Assembly: GCA_022457155.1 (NCBI GenBank)
Contig: JAJGOT010001113.1
Coordinates: 1-64,000 of the forward strand
From: Cladopsammia gracilis
Lineage: Eukaryota > Cnidaria > Anthozoa > Scleractinia > Dendrophylliidae
DNA length: 64,000 nucleotides
Reading direction: 5' to 3'
In this document: one piece after another, positions 11,667 to 23,172 of the stretch
Layout of the letters: every line of letters begins with the position of its first letter
Numbering within the stretch: the first letter of the stretch is position 1
Notes under the pieces: generated by a model
Database searches by the model: none
Seen by the model: only the letters and a program-made list of their open reading frames with translations
What the model was told of the DNA's origin: nothing
Position numbers and translations under genes: made by a program

Positions 11667-11707
11667 TTTATTTGGGGAAATATTTTTTTTTATTTTTTCC
11701 AAATAAA

Positions 11708-14700
11708 ATGAATCTGCGAGATTTGAAAAACTGGGCCCGTGAAGAAGGAATTGTTGGATTCTCTCGAATGTCCAAAGCCGAATTGATGGAACTTTGGGAA
11801 GAATCTCAACCCGAGGGACCGAGAAAGAAAGGAAATGCGCCCCATTTATTTTCAAAGCCCCGAAAACCCTCCTGATTCGAGAAATAAAAAAATTTCAGCG
11901 CCTATTTTAGTTCCGGAAAGAAGAGATTTTCCTTCCAGAACCATTCCCAGAGCGATTGAACAAGATGTGGAAACTGTTGTCGATTGGTTGAATTGGTTGG
12001 AAAGTGTGGATGATGTTGATGTTCGGAGGAGATCGAATCCCGCGATTGAAAGATTGAAGCGGCAGATTGAGAATTTGTGGGAGAAAAACACAAAAATCAA
12101 CCCCCTGAATTGGAAAAATAAAAAAATTGATGTTCCTATTTTGATTCCGGAAAGAAGACCGATTTCTGCTCAAGAAGTTCCTTCAGTCGTTCAACAAAAT
12201 GTTGAAACAGTTTCTGATTGGTTGAATTGGTTGGAAACTGCTGAGATTGAGAGGCAGCCTGATCCACGAGTTGAAGCCTTGAGAAGACAGATTGCTCAGT
12301 TGCGAACTGTGGAACGAGCTTCAGCATTCAATGGATTTGCGAGAGAAATGGTCATTCCAGGAAGAGCAGGAGAACTTCCCAGAGAGTTTTTCAATCGTGT
12401 GCGGCCACAAATTGGGACCTTGTTTGAACAAAATCGATTGACCAGAGTCAAATTAATTTTAACTTGCCTGATGGCTCGGACTGAATTAGCAACTGGTGAT
12501 GAGATTGAAGAAGAAGCAAACTTTCACTCACGGGTGTTGACAAACCTTGAAGGCACTGACAGGTGGGAAGCTATTGATGAGATGATTGAAAGAGTGATGG
12601 AGAACATGGCGACTTTTCAAATGCGAGGATCGAATTGGAGATTTGTGAGAGTGATGCAGTTGGTCATTCCATTCGCTAAATTTCAGCCTCTGCAAGGAAG
12701 TTCCTGGATGAAGCTTCCAGCGGGGTTGAAGAATAAGAGAGCGGTGGTGAACATGAAGAATGAAGATGTGGGTTGTTTCAAGTGGTGTGTGACACGAGCT
12801 CTCAACCCAGTTGAAAAGAATGCTGAAAGAATCTCAATCGAATTGAGAGAACAAAGCAGGGAGTTGGATTGGAATGGGTTGTCTTTCCCAACACCCCTGA
12901 GTGACATTGGGAAGTTTGAACGAAGGAACCCTGGATTGGCCGTGAATGTCTTTGGGTATGAAGGTGGAACTGTCTTTCCTTTAAGAATCTCCCGAAAAGA
13001 TGGACAAAAGATTGACCTGTTATGGTTGAAAAAACATGAGGATGAACTGGAGAAAACTCATTATTGCTTGATCACCAGCCTCAGCCGGCTTTTAGGAAAG
13101 CAAGTGTCGCAACACAAGGGTGCAGTTGTGTTTTGTCGGAGATGCTTGAACCACTTTCCTGATGATGAAAAGTTGAAGCGGCATGAAGAGTCTTGCTCCC
13201 AGTTTGAAGCAGTGAAAATTGTCATGCCAAATGAAGGGAGTGTGGTGAAGTTCAAAAACTACAACAGGAAGATGGAATTTCCATTTGTGATCTTTGCTGA
13301 CTTTGAAGCAAAGCAGCTGTCAATCTCATCAGTGCAGCCGCCAGGTGAGAACTCTTTCACTGAAAAGTTCCAAAAACATGTGGCTTGTTCTTTGCATTTC
13401 ATTTAGCGTCGGACTTTGTGAAGAGAGACCCCGTCTTGTACCGAGCTGAAAGTAATGAAGAAGATGTTGGGAAGAAGTTTGTTGAGGAATTAACCCAGTT
13501 TGTGTTAGGTATCCAAGAGGAGGTGAAATTCCCTAAGAGGATGGAATTTGGGAGAAAAGAACGAAAACAGTTTGAGGAAGCAACGTGTTGTTGGATCTGT
13601 GAAAAAGAATTTACAGTAGATGATGAACGAGTTCGAGACCACTGCCACTTCACTGGGAAATTCAGAGGAGCAGCTCATGAATCATGCAATCTGAATTTCA
13701 GAAAGCCAAAATTCACTCCGGTGTTTTTCCATAACCTGAAAGGATATGACGCGCACTTCATTGTGAAAAGCTTGGGGTTGACGCCAGGAGATATCACTTG
13801 CCTCCCAAATAATGAAGAGAAGTACATTTCCTTCTCCAAAAAGATAGAAGTGGGGGAAGTGAATGGGAAAAAGTTATGGCATGAAATTCGCTTTCTAGAC
13901 TCAGTAGCATTCATGGCTGCTCCTTTGGAAAACCTAGTGAAGAATTTAGAGGATGAAGATTTCAAGGAAACTCGAAAGGTATTTGGTGAACAGTGGGAGT
14001 GGTTCAAACGAAAAGGAATCTTCCCCTATGAGTGGTTGGATTCAGTTAATAAGTTCAAAATAGAGAATCTCCCTAACAAGGAGGCTTTCTATTCAGCTTT
14101 GAATGATGAAGGAGTTAGTGATAAGGACTATCTATATGCAAAGTTAGTTTGGAAAAAGATGAAGATGAAGAACTTGGGCGATTTCCATGATGCCTATTTA
14201 ATGTCAGATGTCACTCTATTAACGGATGTGTTTCAAAGGTTCAGAAAGGTGTGCCGGACTCATTATAACTTGGATCCAGCTTGGTTTTTCACTTCCCCTG
14301 GTTTGGCATGGGATGCAGCATTGAAAGAAAGTGGAGTGGAATTGGAACTGTTGACCGACCCAGAAATGCTGCTTTTCTTCGAACGAGGAATTCGAGGAGG
14401 AGTTTCAACGATCTTCCATCGAAAGGCAAAGGCCAACAACAAGTTCATGGGAGATGACTTCGATGAAAATCAGCCATCAAAGTATCTAGCTTATTGGGAC
14501 GCGAATGGACTATATGCATGGGCCATGTCAAATCCATTGCCAGTTGGGAGCTTCCAGTGGATGACTGAAGATGAATTGGAAAGATGGAGCGATGAAAGTT
14601 GCGTACTGGAAGTGGATGTGGATATCCCCAAAGAGTTGCATGACCATTTCAATGATTTCCCACCGCTTCCAGAACGACTGATGATGGGAAAGGTGGAGAA

Positions 14701-15973
14701 ACTAATTCCCAACTTGAGGAATAAGCGGAAAATGGTTGTGCATCAAAGACTTCTGAAACAAGCTTTGGAGTTGGGATGTGTGTTGAAGAAAGTAAGAAGA
14801 GGAGTTAAGTTCCGGGAAGAGTGCTGGTTGAAGTCATTCATTGACAAGAATGTCATACTACGGCAACAGTCCAAAAATGCATTTGAGAAAGATTTCTTCA
14901 AGTTGATGAACAATGCAGTCTTTGGGAAAACTATGGAGAACATCAGGAAAAGAAAAGATGTGCGACTGGTGTGCCAGGGACATAAATTCTGCAAGTTGGT
15001 GGCTAAACCAAACTTTGAGCATTTCACCATCTTTGATGAAAATCTTGTGGGAGTTCATATGAAACGGACTAAGATGACATTTGATAAGCCAGTTTATGTG
15101 GGACAAGCGATATTGGATGTTTCAAAGAGTTTAATGTATGACTTCCATTACAGTTACGTTAAGAAGAAATGGGAGAAAGCTCAACTGTGTTTCACAGATA
15201 CGGATTCGTTGCTATATGAAATTGAAACAGATGACTTGTTTGTGGATATAGCAAAGGATGTGCCAAAGCACTTTGACACGTCAGAGTTTGCTGAAACACA
15301 TCCCAGAGTTGTTGATGGAACGATAAAGCGAATGAACAAGAAAGTATTGGGTTTGATGAAAGATGAAGCTTGTGGGGGAGTGATTGAAGAGTTTGTGGGA
15401 TTGAGAGCAAAGTGCTATTCCTTCAAAGTGCATGGTGGGGGTGGGACAAAGAAATGTAAGGGTGTGAAGAAACGAGTTGTGAAAAAGCGAATCACTCATG
15501 AAGACTATGTTGACTGCTTGGAAACGAAGAACCCACAGATGAGGATTATGAATTGCATAAGAAGTTCAAAACATGAGATCTTCACCCAGAGAATTAACAA
15601 GACAGCTTTGAGTGCTGGTGACGACAAACGATATGTGAGAGAAGATGGAATTAGCACATTGGCTTGGGGGCATTGGAGACTTGGGGAAGAAGCGAACGAA
15701 GTGGAGGAAGTGGAAGTGGAAGTGGAAGTGGAAGTTGAAAAAGAAAAGATTGAATTGAAAATGGGAAGAACGGAAGAAGATCTTAAAGCAGAGCGGCTGG
15801 AGAAGAAACGAAAACAAATTGTTCGCTTTCTGAAAAAGAAGGAGAAATTCGGAGAACGTGTTGAGTTGTTCATTCTGGAGAACAAATTTCATGTGAAAGA
15901 AGATGTTCTGTTGGGAATGGGAATGAAAATTTTGAAAGGATGGCCAAGATATGTGGTGCAGGAAGAGGAATAG
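11708..15973 (+). pseudogene. polB: Protein-primed DNA polymerase B, broken (copy A)
   Basis: Counterpart of the 1423-aa polymerase at 52437-56708. A 4-bp loss near 11836, a 1-bp loss near 11872 and a 1-bp loss near 13390 cut it into an N-terminal SAP fragment, a middle fragment reaching through the ExoI motif (to 13406) and a long C-terminal fragment (from 13385) that still holds ExoII and polymerase motifs A, B and C. The two large fragments are otherwise unchanged, so the decay is very recent or partly technical. Confidence 0.93.
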
Positions 15974-16040
15974 ATTTTCCGGAATAGATTTTCAAAATTA
16001 TTTTCCGGAGTGGATTTAAAATTATTTTCCCGGAGTGGAT

Positions 16041-16558
16041 TTTCTGAAATAGATTTTTCACCTTAATAGTAGATAATAATCACCGATTCCGGTGGGATCC
16101 GAGGCCCCCTAATTCAAACGTGTTCGAATTGATTAAAAACATGTTGCAATGGGTGAAACATGTTGCAATTGGTAGAATTGTGGGAATTGTAGGAGAACAG
16201 TGGAAGTGGAACTTTGAAATGTTTGTGAACAATTGAGGGAATGGAAGTTGTGTGGAAAGAAGAAGAAGCGAAGTTGTGTGAGAAATCATGGGAAAAAATT
16301 AGAAGTGAAACGTGTGGGGTTTTTTGGGGTGATTGATGTTACGTGAGCTGAAACCGAGAATGTGTTGAATTGGTGGGTAAATTTTTGGGCGTATTTCTGC
16401 TGTGAGCTGAAACCGAGAATGTGTTGAATTGGTGGGTAATTTTGGGCGTATTTCTGCTGTGAGCTGAAACCGAGAATGAGCTGAGAATGTGTTGAATTGG
16501 TGGGTAAATTTTTGGGCGTATTTCTGCTGTGAGCTGAAACCCGCATTTCCTATCTACT
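16041..16558. repeat. Right terminal inverted repeat of copy A
   Basis: Matches the right TIR of copy B (56776-57296) and, inverted, the left TIR of copy B. It contains about three copies of a 59-bp subrepeat next to the terminus. The middle one has lost bases near 16433. It ends CCTATCTACT. Confidence 0.95.
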
Positions 16559-16564
16559 CGCCCC
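16559..16564. other. Target site duplication of copy A (right half), CGCCCC
   Basis: Six bases immediately outside the TIR. They match the CGCCCC pair around copy B and the uninterrupted GAGTACGCCCCTGTCC of the tandem units (for example at 20223). The left half lies outside the window. Confidence 0.85.
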
Positions 16565-17864
16565 TGTCCTGTTTGCCACTAAGGCCCCGTCCGTGAAATG
16601 CGTTTTCAGAAGTCTCCGTTTTCATCTTGGCGAAAACGAAGCAAAAAGCGTTTTTGTATCGTTTTCACACTAAAACGCTCGAAAACGATGAAAACGACTG
16701 GGATTGCATATGTTAACATGCACAGTTAACAGTTAACAGTTAAAATGCACTGTAAGTAAGCGTCGAGGTAATTTTAGGTAGTAGTACCTTGAGGTAATTA
16801 TATAACGCCCAGAGTTTTAACTTGTTAACGTTAGCAGAAAGCACTTTCGCGCTAACTACGGAAGAGATCTGGAAAAGAGTCTTTTTCATAGGAATTATCA
16901 CGTGTCCATGATGTCATATTCAAATCAAAGCGGGAAAGTAAGGATGGTCGATCGATCTTGAAGCGACTCTCGAAGCTTACGTTTGGCTTTGAGCTCCTGT
17001 ATTCAAAAAAGTATTTTCTTTATTCGCCACATTTGTGCCCGTCTGGTGGTTGAAGGACATCATTAAGTCCAGAAACCCGTAAGTCACTAGCACCTTTCAA
17101 AGAAAGGACTGGTGTTTTGCTTTTTCGACTGTTGAATAGTTCCGATGTTGGCAGTGTTGCGGGCGTTCACAGTCGGTAGGCAAGCCGAACCAGACGGAGT
17201 CTAAAAGCACGTTTTGTCTAAAAAAAAAAACCTGTATGATCGTGAGTTGCAGCCCATTTGTGACACCTGGCTGTGACCGAAGTGCTTTTAGACTTATATA
17301 TTTTGTGAAAAATCAGTTGGAGGCTGATTCCGCGTTCGTTGAACTCAGGAGTTTCCCATAATTCATTGCGGTATCTGTTGCGTTCTTTCTGCTGTATGAG
17401 AAGCTTGCGATAAAAACAAAAACAAAAACAAAAACGAAGAGGCAGGAATGGCAGTAATCTCAGCAACAAAGTAGATTGCTCGTCTCCAGCGAAAGAAGCG
17501 TCTTTTTATCCTTCTACCTGAGACGAAATGTAGGAGATCGTCACGTTACTTTGCGTTGCTTTGAAAAGGGTCAGAAAACATTCTGGTTCCTTGGTCAGCG
17601 AGCGGAATGGAAGGTGCACCGAAGTAAAACCAAAAATTCCGTAAGTGTTTCAATGTTTCGCAGCCATAGACTCTGTACTTGATTTTGTTATATCTGTATT
17701 AGTAAATAACTATGGTGTTTTGGTTTAGCATCAAGCCGAACCGCTACGTTTCGTGTCAGTTTTGGCGCGTTGTTACACGATTTTAATATGTAAAGCTTAA
17801 ACCGCTTCCCTCGCCTTCAGTGTTTGTCAAATTTTAATTTCAGCCTACTAGCTTTTGCATAAAG

Positions 17865-18260
17865 ATGCCGTCAGTCTTGGCTGAATTTTCTTGTAAAAGA
17901 AACGCATTTTCACTGTGTGTTTTAGCAAAAGAATGTGGTTTATCGGTAGAAAACACTTTTTGCTCGGCAATTTGACTATTTAGATCTCAAACATCACGCG
18001 TCTTGTTGACAGCGGATGTTTTTCACGTTTTTCACGCTTTGGAATTGTTAGCAAGGAAAATAGCTTTTGCTTTTTTTGCTGAACTAGTTCAGCAAAACAC
18101 TTTCCATAAGACTATAGCCCTTCCATCTGAATTTCGTGAATATAGCTTATGCTCGGCGCGAGTGTTAAGTGTTAAACTTCCGATCGTCAAAGTGGTTAAC
18201 GGTCGTGAGTCAGAATATAGTGATCTTGTTCATTTTAACTTTCGTTTGAGAATAATATAA
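17865..18260 (+). other. Open frame with one internal TGA in the tandem unit (candidate exon)
   Basis: An ATG-initiated frame of 36 codons meets TGA at 17973-17975 and stays open for another ~94 codons in the same frame. The stop context is TGA CTA, the known leaky context in animals. An acceptor-like site ends at 17843, and a second one (TTTAG, ending 17983) lies just behind the TGA, so an intron is an alternative. The same frame occurs in each unit at 21533, 25239, 28914, 32614, 36276, 58602 and 62272. I do not recognise the product. Near-identity between units is expected from array homogenisation, so conservation is no evidence of selection. Confidence 0.3.
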
Positions 18261-18655
18261 ATTTAGAATAGGTTCTACGAGCTCTTTTTTCTTATGGCCA
18301 GATCAGATCTGTTGACTATTCTAGTGAGACCAGTTTCAAATTATTTATAGCGTCGCATTGTATGTATTTCTGTTTTTATCTCGTTCGTTTGTTTGTTTCG
18401 AATGCTGTAAAACGAATGCTGGTAATTAGTGGACTTCACATAGTAGGTTGTTGTCTTTTCTTATTAATAAAATAATAAACAATAAATAACAATAAAACTA
18501 ATAAACGATGAAAAGTAATACAAATGTTATTGAATAACAAAATCAATAAACAGTTTAAAAATAAATAAAATTAAATAAACAATTAAATACAACATTTCGT
18601 TTTAAAACTGTGCAAATCTACAATTAAAGTCAATAGAAAAAAAAAAGCAAAACCC

Positions 18656-18756
18656 CTAGCCTGCGAGCAAGCTGTACTGGGTTAAGGGGGATTAGGGAGG
18701 CCCTTTCATTCCCTCCCCAATCCCTTTTAACCCAGCACAGCTTGCTCGCAGGCTAG
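18656..18756. repeat. Foldback (MITE-like) hairpin element, ~101 bp
   Basis: Arms of about 45 bp starting CTAGCCTGCGAGCAAGCTGT and ending with the complement ACAGCTTGCTCGCAGGCTAG pair almost perfectly around a loop of about ten bases. Copies lie in every unit at 22323-22423, 26029-26130, 29704-29804, 33404-33504, 37066-37166, 59392-59492 and 63062-63162. This ending is familiar from anthozoan repeats, which is part of the host guess. Confidence 0.8.
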
Positions 18757-18807
18757 TCCACCCCCTACCCTCTACCCCCCGTACGGCCGTACCCTCTACC
18801 CTCTACC

Positions 18808-18868
18808 CTTACCTTACCTTACCTTACCTTACCTTACCTTACCTTACCTTACCTTACCCTACCTTACC
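18808..18868. repeat. TTACC pentamer microsatellite
   Basis: A short array of CTTAC/TTACC units after CCCTCTACC repeats. Length differs strongly between units: short in U1, U3 and U1'; long in U2, U4, U5, U6 and U2' (up to ~130 bp at 37225-37350). It is the most variable part of the unit and useful for telling units apart. Confidence 0.9.
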
Positions 18869-18910
18869 CTACCCCCTCTGGTACCAGTCCCTTTTTTTTT
18901 TCCCTTTTTC

Positions 18911-18992
18911 CCGCCACCCCGCGAGTTCGAACGTGCGACCTCGCCCTCTGTCTGACTCGGAGTCCAATGGCCAATCACCTGAGCTACGGCGC
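18911..18992 (-). other. tRNA-like (SINE-type) segment, degenerate
   Basis: On the minus strand the segment reads like a tRNA: an A-box-like TAGCTCAGGTGATTGG near the 5' end, a B-box-like GTTCGAACTC about 50 bases later, and ends that can pair over six bases (CGCCGT with GTGGCG). The T-stem pairs poorly and no clear anticodon arm forms, so this is a tRNA-derived remnant rather than a functional tRNA. Copies start at 22626, 26280, 29984, 33666, 37398, 59647 and 63366. Confidence 0.5.
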
Positions 18993-19418
18993 TCAGGTGA
19001 CACAAGTTCATGAATTTTTATGAGTTATAAACCACCTATTGTTATAACCTATTGTTCTCACCTATTGTTATCAAGTCACCTATTGTTATCAAAGTCAGTC
19101 AAACATTCCATCATGTGAAGCAGAACAACTTTATAAATTAAAACTTTAATTTAATGCAGAACTCAATGGATCTGATCGATTCGAATGTGATTAAAATAAC
19201 GAGAGCGAGAGCGTAGATAGTTCAAACTTTATGAGAGCGAGAACGAGAGCGAGAGTTTAGAATTAATTCCCATAGATTCCAATGAAAATCTAAACTCTTC
19301 GATTGCGCACAAGCGTCGCAAGAGAACGTGTACAGTGCTTCAGACCAAACGTTCTCGTTTCGGGCTGCAAGGAAATACCTATCTCAATAAAATAAGATGC
19401 ATTTTAATAATATACTTC

Positions 19419-19466
<48 letters not shown>

Positions 19467-19467
19467 T
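19419..19467. repeat. AAT trinucleotide microsatellite
   Basis: About sixteen TAA/AAT units. It is present with different length in every unit (for example from 23135, 26790, 30492, 34175, 37907, 60155 and 63873). Confidence 0.9.
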
Positions 19468-20227
19468 CTCCTAATAATATGTCTTCTAATAATATACTTT
19501 TTATGTGAGAAAAGTTTAGTTTCGCCCAAAGATCTCGGTCAAGAGTGGTCTCGAGATTTTTAGTTTCTGTTTATAAAATTATGTTTCTGTGTATTAACTT
19601 TTGATTTCTCATATGGTTTTAGACTCTGAGAATGCAATCAGTAGAGCTAGTTTCGTTGGGCAAGACGTCAAATGAACCATGTGTTTTGTTCCGTTAGACT
19701 TAAGAGTATCCTCTTTATAGCTAAATTTCAAGCTATTTTTCTTGACCGATGTTAGCAATTATTAGCTTTTAATTAACGTTTACATAAAAATATCAGGAAA
19801 TTTAGGCAGCAACTTTTGAAATTTTAGCAACTTTTTGGATTTTTGGCAATTTTTGAGCAACTTTTTGGAACAACTTTCCAGCATTTTACGAGCACAATCG
19901 GGACAGGCCTAATATCAGTTACGGGCCATGGTAAGATTTAAACTGACATCTGTTTATTGTTGAGTTTTTTCCACGTTCTGGGAGAAAAATAAGTCACTGT
20001 TTGAATGACAAGGTCGGAATGTGCTTTTTTTTTGGTAAGCCGTAGCCTGTGGCATTCCCACATAAACCCCTACCCCCCTGTCTTTTAGGAGGGTCTTGCC
20101 CAGGGAGGGGAGAGGTCTTGCCCAGGGAGAGTCGAGGGATTAGTTGAAGTTTGTGCTATTTTACTTAGTTGAAATTTCACTTGGAGAAAACTTTTTCTTC
20201 CTGAATGTCTATGAACTATTTTGAGTA

Positions 20228-23133
20228 CGCCCCTGTCCTGTTTGCCACTAAGGCCCCGTCCGTGAAATGCGTTTTCAGAAGTCTCCGTTTTCATCTTGGC
20301 GAAAACGAAGCAAAAAGCGTTTTTGTATCGTTTTCACACTAAAACGCTCGAAAACGATGAAAACGACTGGGATTGCATATGTTAACATGCACAGTTAACA
20401 GTTAACAGTTAAAATGCACTGTAAGTAAGCGTCGAGGTAATTTTAGGTAGTAGTACCTTGAGGTAATTATATAACGCCCAGAGTTTTAACTTGTTAACGT
20501 TAGCAGAAAGCACTTTCGCGCTAACTACGGAAGAGATCTGGAAAAGAGTCTTTTTCATAGGAATTATCACGTGTCCATGATGTCATATTCAAATCAAAGC
20601 GGGAAAGTAAGGATGGTCGATCGATCTTGAAGCGACTCTCGAAGCTTACGTTTGGCTTTGAGCTCCTGTATTCAAAAAAGTATTTTCTTTATTCGCCACA
20701 TTTGTGCCCGTCTGGTGGTTGAAGGACATCATTAAGTCCAGAAACCCGTAAGTCACTAGCACCTTTCAAAGAAAGGACTGGTGTTTTGCTTTTTCGACTG
20801 TTGAATAGTTCCGATGTTGGCAGTGTTGCGGGCGTTCACAGTCGGTAGGCAAGCCGAACCAGACGGAGTCTAAAAGCACGTTTTGTCTAAAAAAAAAACC
20901 TGTATGATCGTGAGTTGCAGCCCATTTGTGACACCTGGCTGTGACCGAAGTGCTTTTAGACTTATATATTTTGTGAAAAATCAGTTGGAGGCTGATTCCG
21001 CGTTCGTTGAACTCAGGAGTTTCCCATAATTCATTGCGGTATCTGTTGCGTTCTTTCTGCTGTATGAGAAGCTTGCGATAAAAACAAAAACAAAAACAAA
21101 AACGAAGAGGCAGGAATGGCAGTAATCTCAGCAACAAAGTAGATTGCTCATCTCCAGCGAAAGAAGCGTCTTTTTATCCTTCTACCTGAGACGAAATGTA
21201 GGAGATCGTCACGTTACTTTGCGTTACTTTGAAAAGGGTCAGAAAACATTCTGGTTCCTTGGTCAGCGAGCGGAATGGAAGGTGCACCGAAGTAAAACCA
21301 AAAATTCCGTAAGTGTTTCAATGTTTCGCAGCCATAGACTCTGTACTTGATTTTGTTATATCTGTATTAGTAAATAACTATGGTGTTTTGGTTTAGCATC
21401 AAGCCGAACCGCTACGTTTCGTGTCAGTTTTGGCGCGTTGTTACACGATTTTAATATGTAAAGCTTAAACCGCTTCCCTCGCCTTCAGTGTTTGTCAAAT
21501 TTTAATTTCAGCCTACTAGCTTTTGCATAAAGATGCCGTCAGTCTTGGCTGAATTTTCTTGTAAAAGAAACGCATTTTCACTGTGTGTTTTAGCAAAAGA
21601 ATGTGGTTTATCGGTAGAAAACACTTTTTGCTCGGCAATTTGACTATTTAGATCTCAAACATCACGCGTCTTGTTGACAGCGGATGTTTTTCACGTTTTT
21701 CACGCTTTGGAATTGTTAGCAAGGAAAATAGCTTTTGCTTTTTTTGCTGAACTAGTTCAGCAAAACACTTTCCATAAGACTATAGCCCTTCCATCTGAAT
21801 TTCGTGAATATAGCTTATGCTCGGCGCGAGTGTTAAGTGTTAAACTTCCGATCGTCAAAGTGGTTAACGGTCGTGAGTCAGAATATAGTGATCTTGTTCA
21901 TTTTAACTTTCGTTTGAGAATAATATAAATTTAGAATAGGTTCTACGAGCTCTTTTTTCTTATGGCCAGATCAGATCTGTTGACTATTCTAGTGAGACCA
22001 GTTTCAAATTATTTATAGCGTCGCATTGTATGTATTTCTGTTTTTATCTCGTTCGTTTGTTTGTTTCGAATGCTGTAAAACGAATGCTGGTAATTAGTGG
22101 ACTTCACATAGTAGGTTGTTGTCTTTTCTTATTAATAAAATAATAAACAATAAATAACAATAAAACTAATAAACGATGAAAAGTAATACAAATGTTATTG
22201 AATAACAAAATCAATAAACAGTTTAAAAATAAATAAAATTAAATAAACAATTAAATACAACATTTCGTTTTAAAACTGTGCAAATCTACAATTAACGTCA
22301 ATAGAAAAAAAAAGCAAAACCCCTAGCCTGCGAGCAAGCTGTACTGGGTTAAGGGGGATTAGGGAGGCCCTTTCATTCCCTCCCCAATCCCCTTTAACCC
22401 AGCACAGCTTGCTCGCAGGCTAGTCCACCCCCTACCCTCTACCCCCCGTACGGCCGTACCCTCTACCCTCTACCCTTACCTTACCTTACCTTACCTTACC
22501 TTACCTTACCTTACCTTACCTTACCTTACCTTACCTTACCTTACCTTACCTTACCTTACCTTACCTTACCTTACCCTACATTACCCTACCCCCTCTGGTA
22601 CCAGTCCCCTTTTTTTCCCTTTTTCCCGCCACCCCGCGAGTTCGAACGTGCGACCTCGCCCTCTGTCTGACTCGGAGTCCAATGGCCAATCACCTGAGCT
22701 ACGGCGCTCAGGTGACACAAGTTCATGAATTTTTATGAGTTATAAACCACCTATTGTTATAACCTATTGTTCTCACCTATTGTTATCAAGTCACCTATTG
22801 TTATCAAATTCAGTCAAACATTCCATCATGTGAAGCAGAACAACTTTATAAATTAAAACTTTAATTTAATGCAGAACTCAATGGATCTGATCGATTCGAA
22901 TGTGATTAAAATAACGAGAGCGAGAGCGTAGATAGTTCAAACTTTATGAGAGCGAGAACGAGAGCGAGAGTTTAGAATTAATTCCCATAGATTCCAATGA
23001 AAATCTAAACTCTTCGATTGCGCACAAGCGTCGCAAGAGAACGTGTACAGTGCTTCAGACCAAACGTTCTCGTTTCGGGCTGCAAGGAAATACCTATCTC
23101 AATAAAATAAGATGCATTTTAATAATATACTTC

Positions 23134-23172
<39 letters not shown>

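Larger units (their letters stand above)
1..16558. mobile_element. Polinton/Maverick copy A, left end outside window, decayed
   Basis: This is the same element as the complete copy at 38720-57296. Window position 1 corresponds to 40686 there. The right terminal inverted repeat ends at 16558 with ...CCTATCTACT followed by the CGCCCC target sequence. Gene order and strands match copy B throughout: integrase, PLA2, protease, core, major capsid, basic, penton and PPxY genes on minus; ATPase, fibre, membrane, 208-aa protein and PolB on plus. About twenty small indels, mostly 1-bp losses in short homopolymers, break most genes. Protease, core, basic protein and ATPase frames remain open. Near-identity to copy B outside one diverged patch (about 5745-6905) shows that the two derive from one insertion copied by a larger duplication. 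Unpolished sequence error is an alternative explanation for part of the indels. Confidence 0.95.
16559..20227. repeat. Tandem unit U1 (3669 bp)
   Basis: First complete unit of the array, counted from the CGCCCC site. In order: a stretch rich in GAAAACG/CGTTTTC motifs that resembles a fragment of a dispersed cnidarian DNA transposon (about 16575-16700); a TATA-like ATTATATAAC at 16797; splice-donor-like GTAAGT at 17079 and 17641; an acceptor-like TTTAATTTCAG ending 17843; an open frame 17865-18260 with one internal TGA; AATAAA at 18466; a foldback hairpin 18656-18756; a TTACC pentamer array; a tRNA-like segment 18911-18992; four CACCTATTGTTAT-like repeats (19030-19095); an AAT array 19419-19467; and a duplicated GTCTTGCCCAGGGAG near 20090-20130. 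U1 shares private variants with U1' (57297-60966), such as TTAAAGTC before the foldback and a T-rich CCCTTTTAACCC inside it. Confidence 0.95.

Noticed and set aside
17091..17469. Minus-strand frame of up to 128 codons repeated in each unit
   Set aside because: It is interrupted or shifted in several units by 15-22-bp indels (U3, U4, U5), contains a translated CAAAAA repeat and shows no recognisable domain.
18808..18868. TTACC array as telomeric sequence
   Set aside because: The unit is not the metazoan TTAGGG or arthropod TTAGG repeat, and it lies inside every tandem unit.
18911..18992. Functional tRNA gene
   Set aside because: The T-stem does not pair well and no normal anticodon arm can be drawn; only promoter-like boxes and part of the acceptor stem remain.
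20085..20294. Minus-strand frame of 69 codons present in most units
   Set aside because: It crosses the transposon insertion point and a duplicated GTCTTGCCCAGGGAG stretch, and is preserved only because units are nearly identical.
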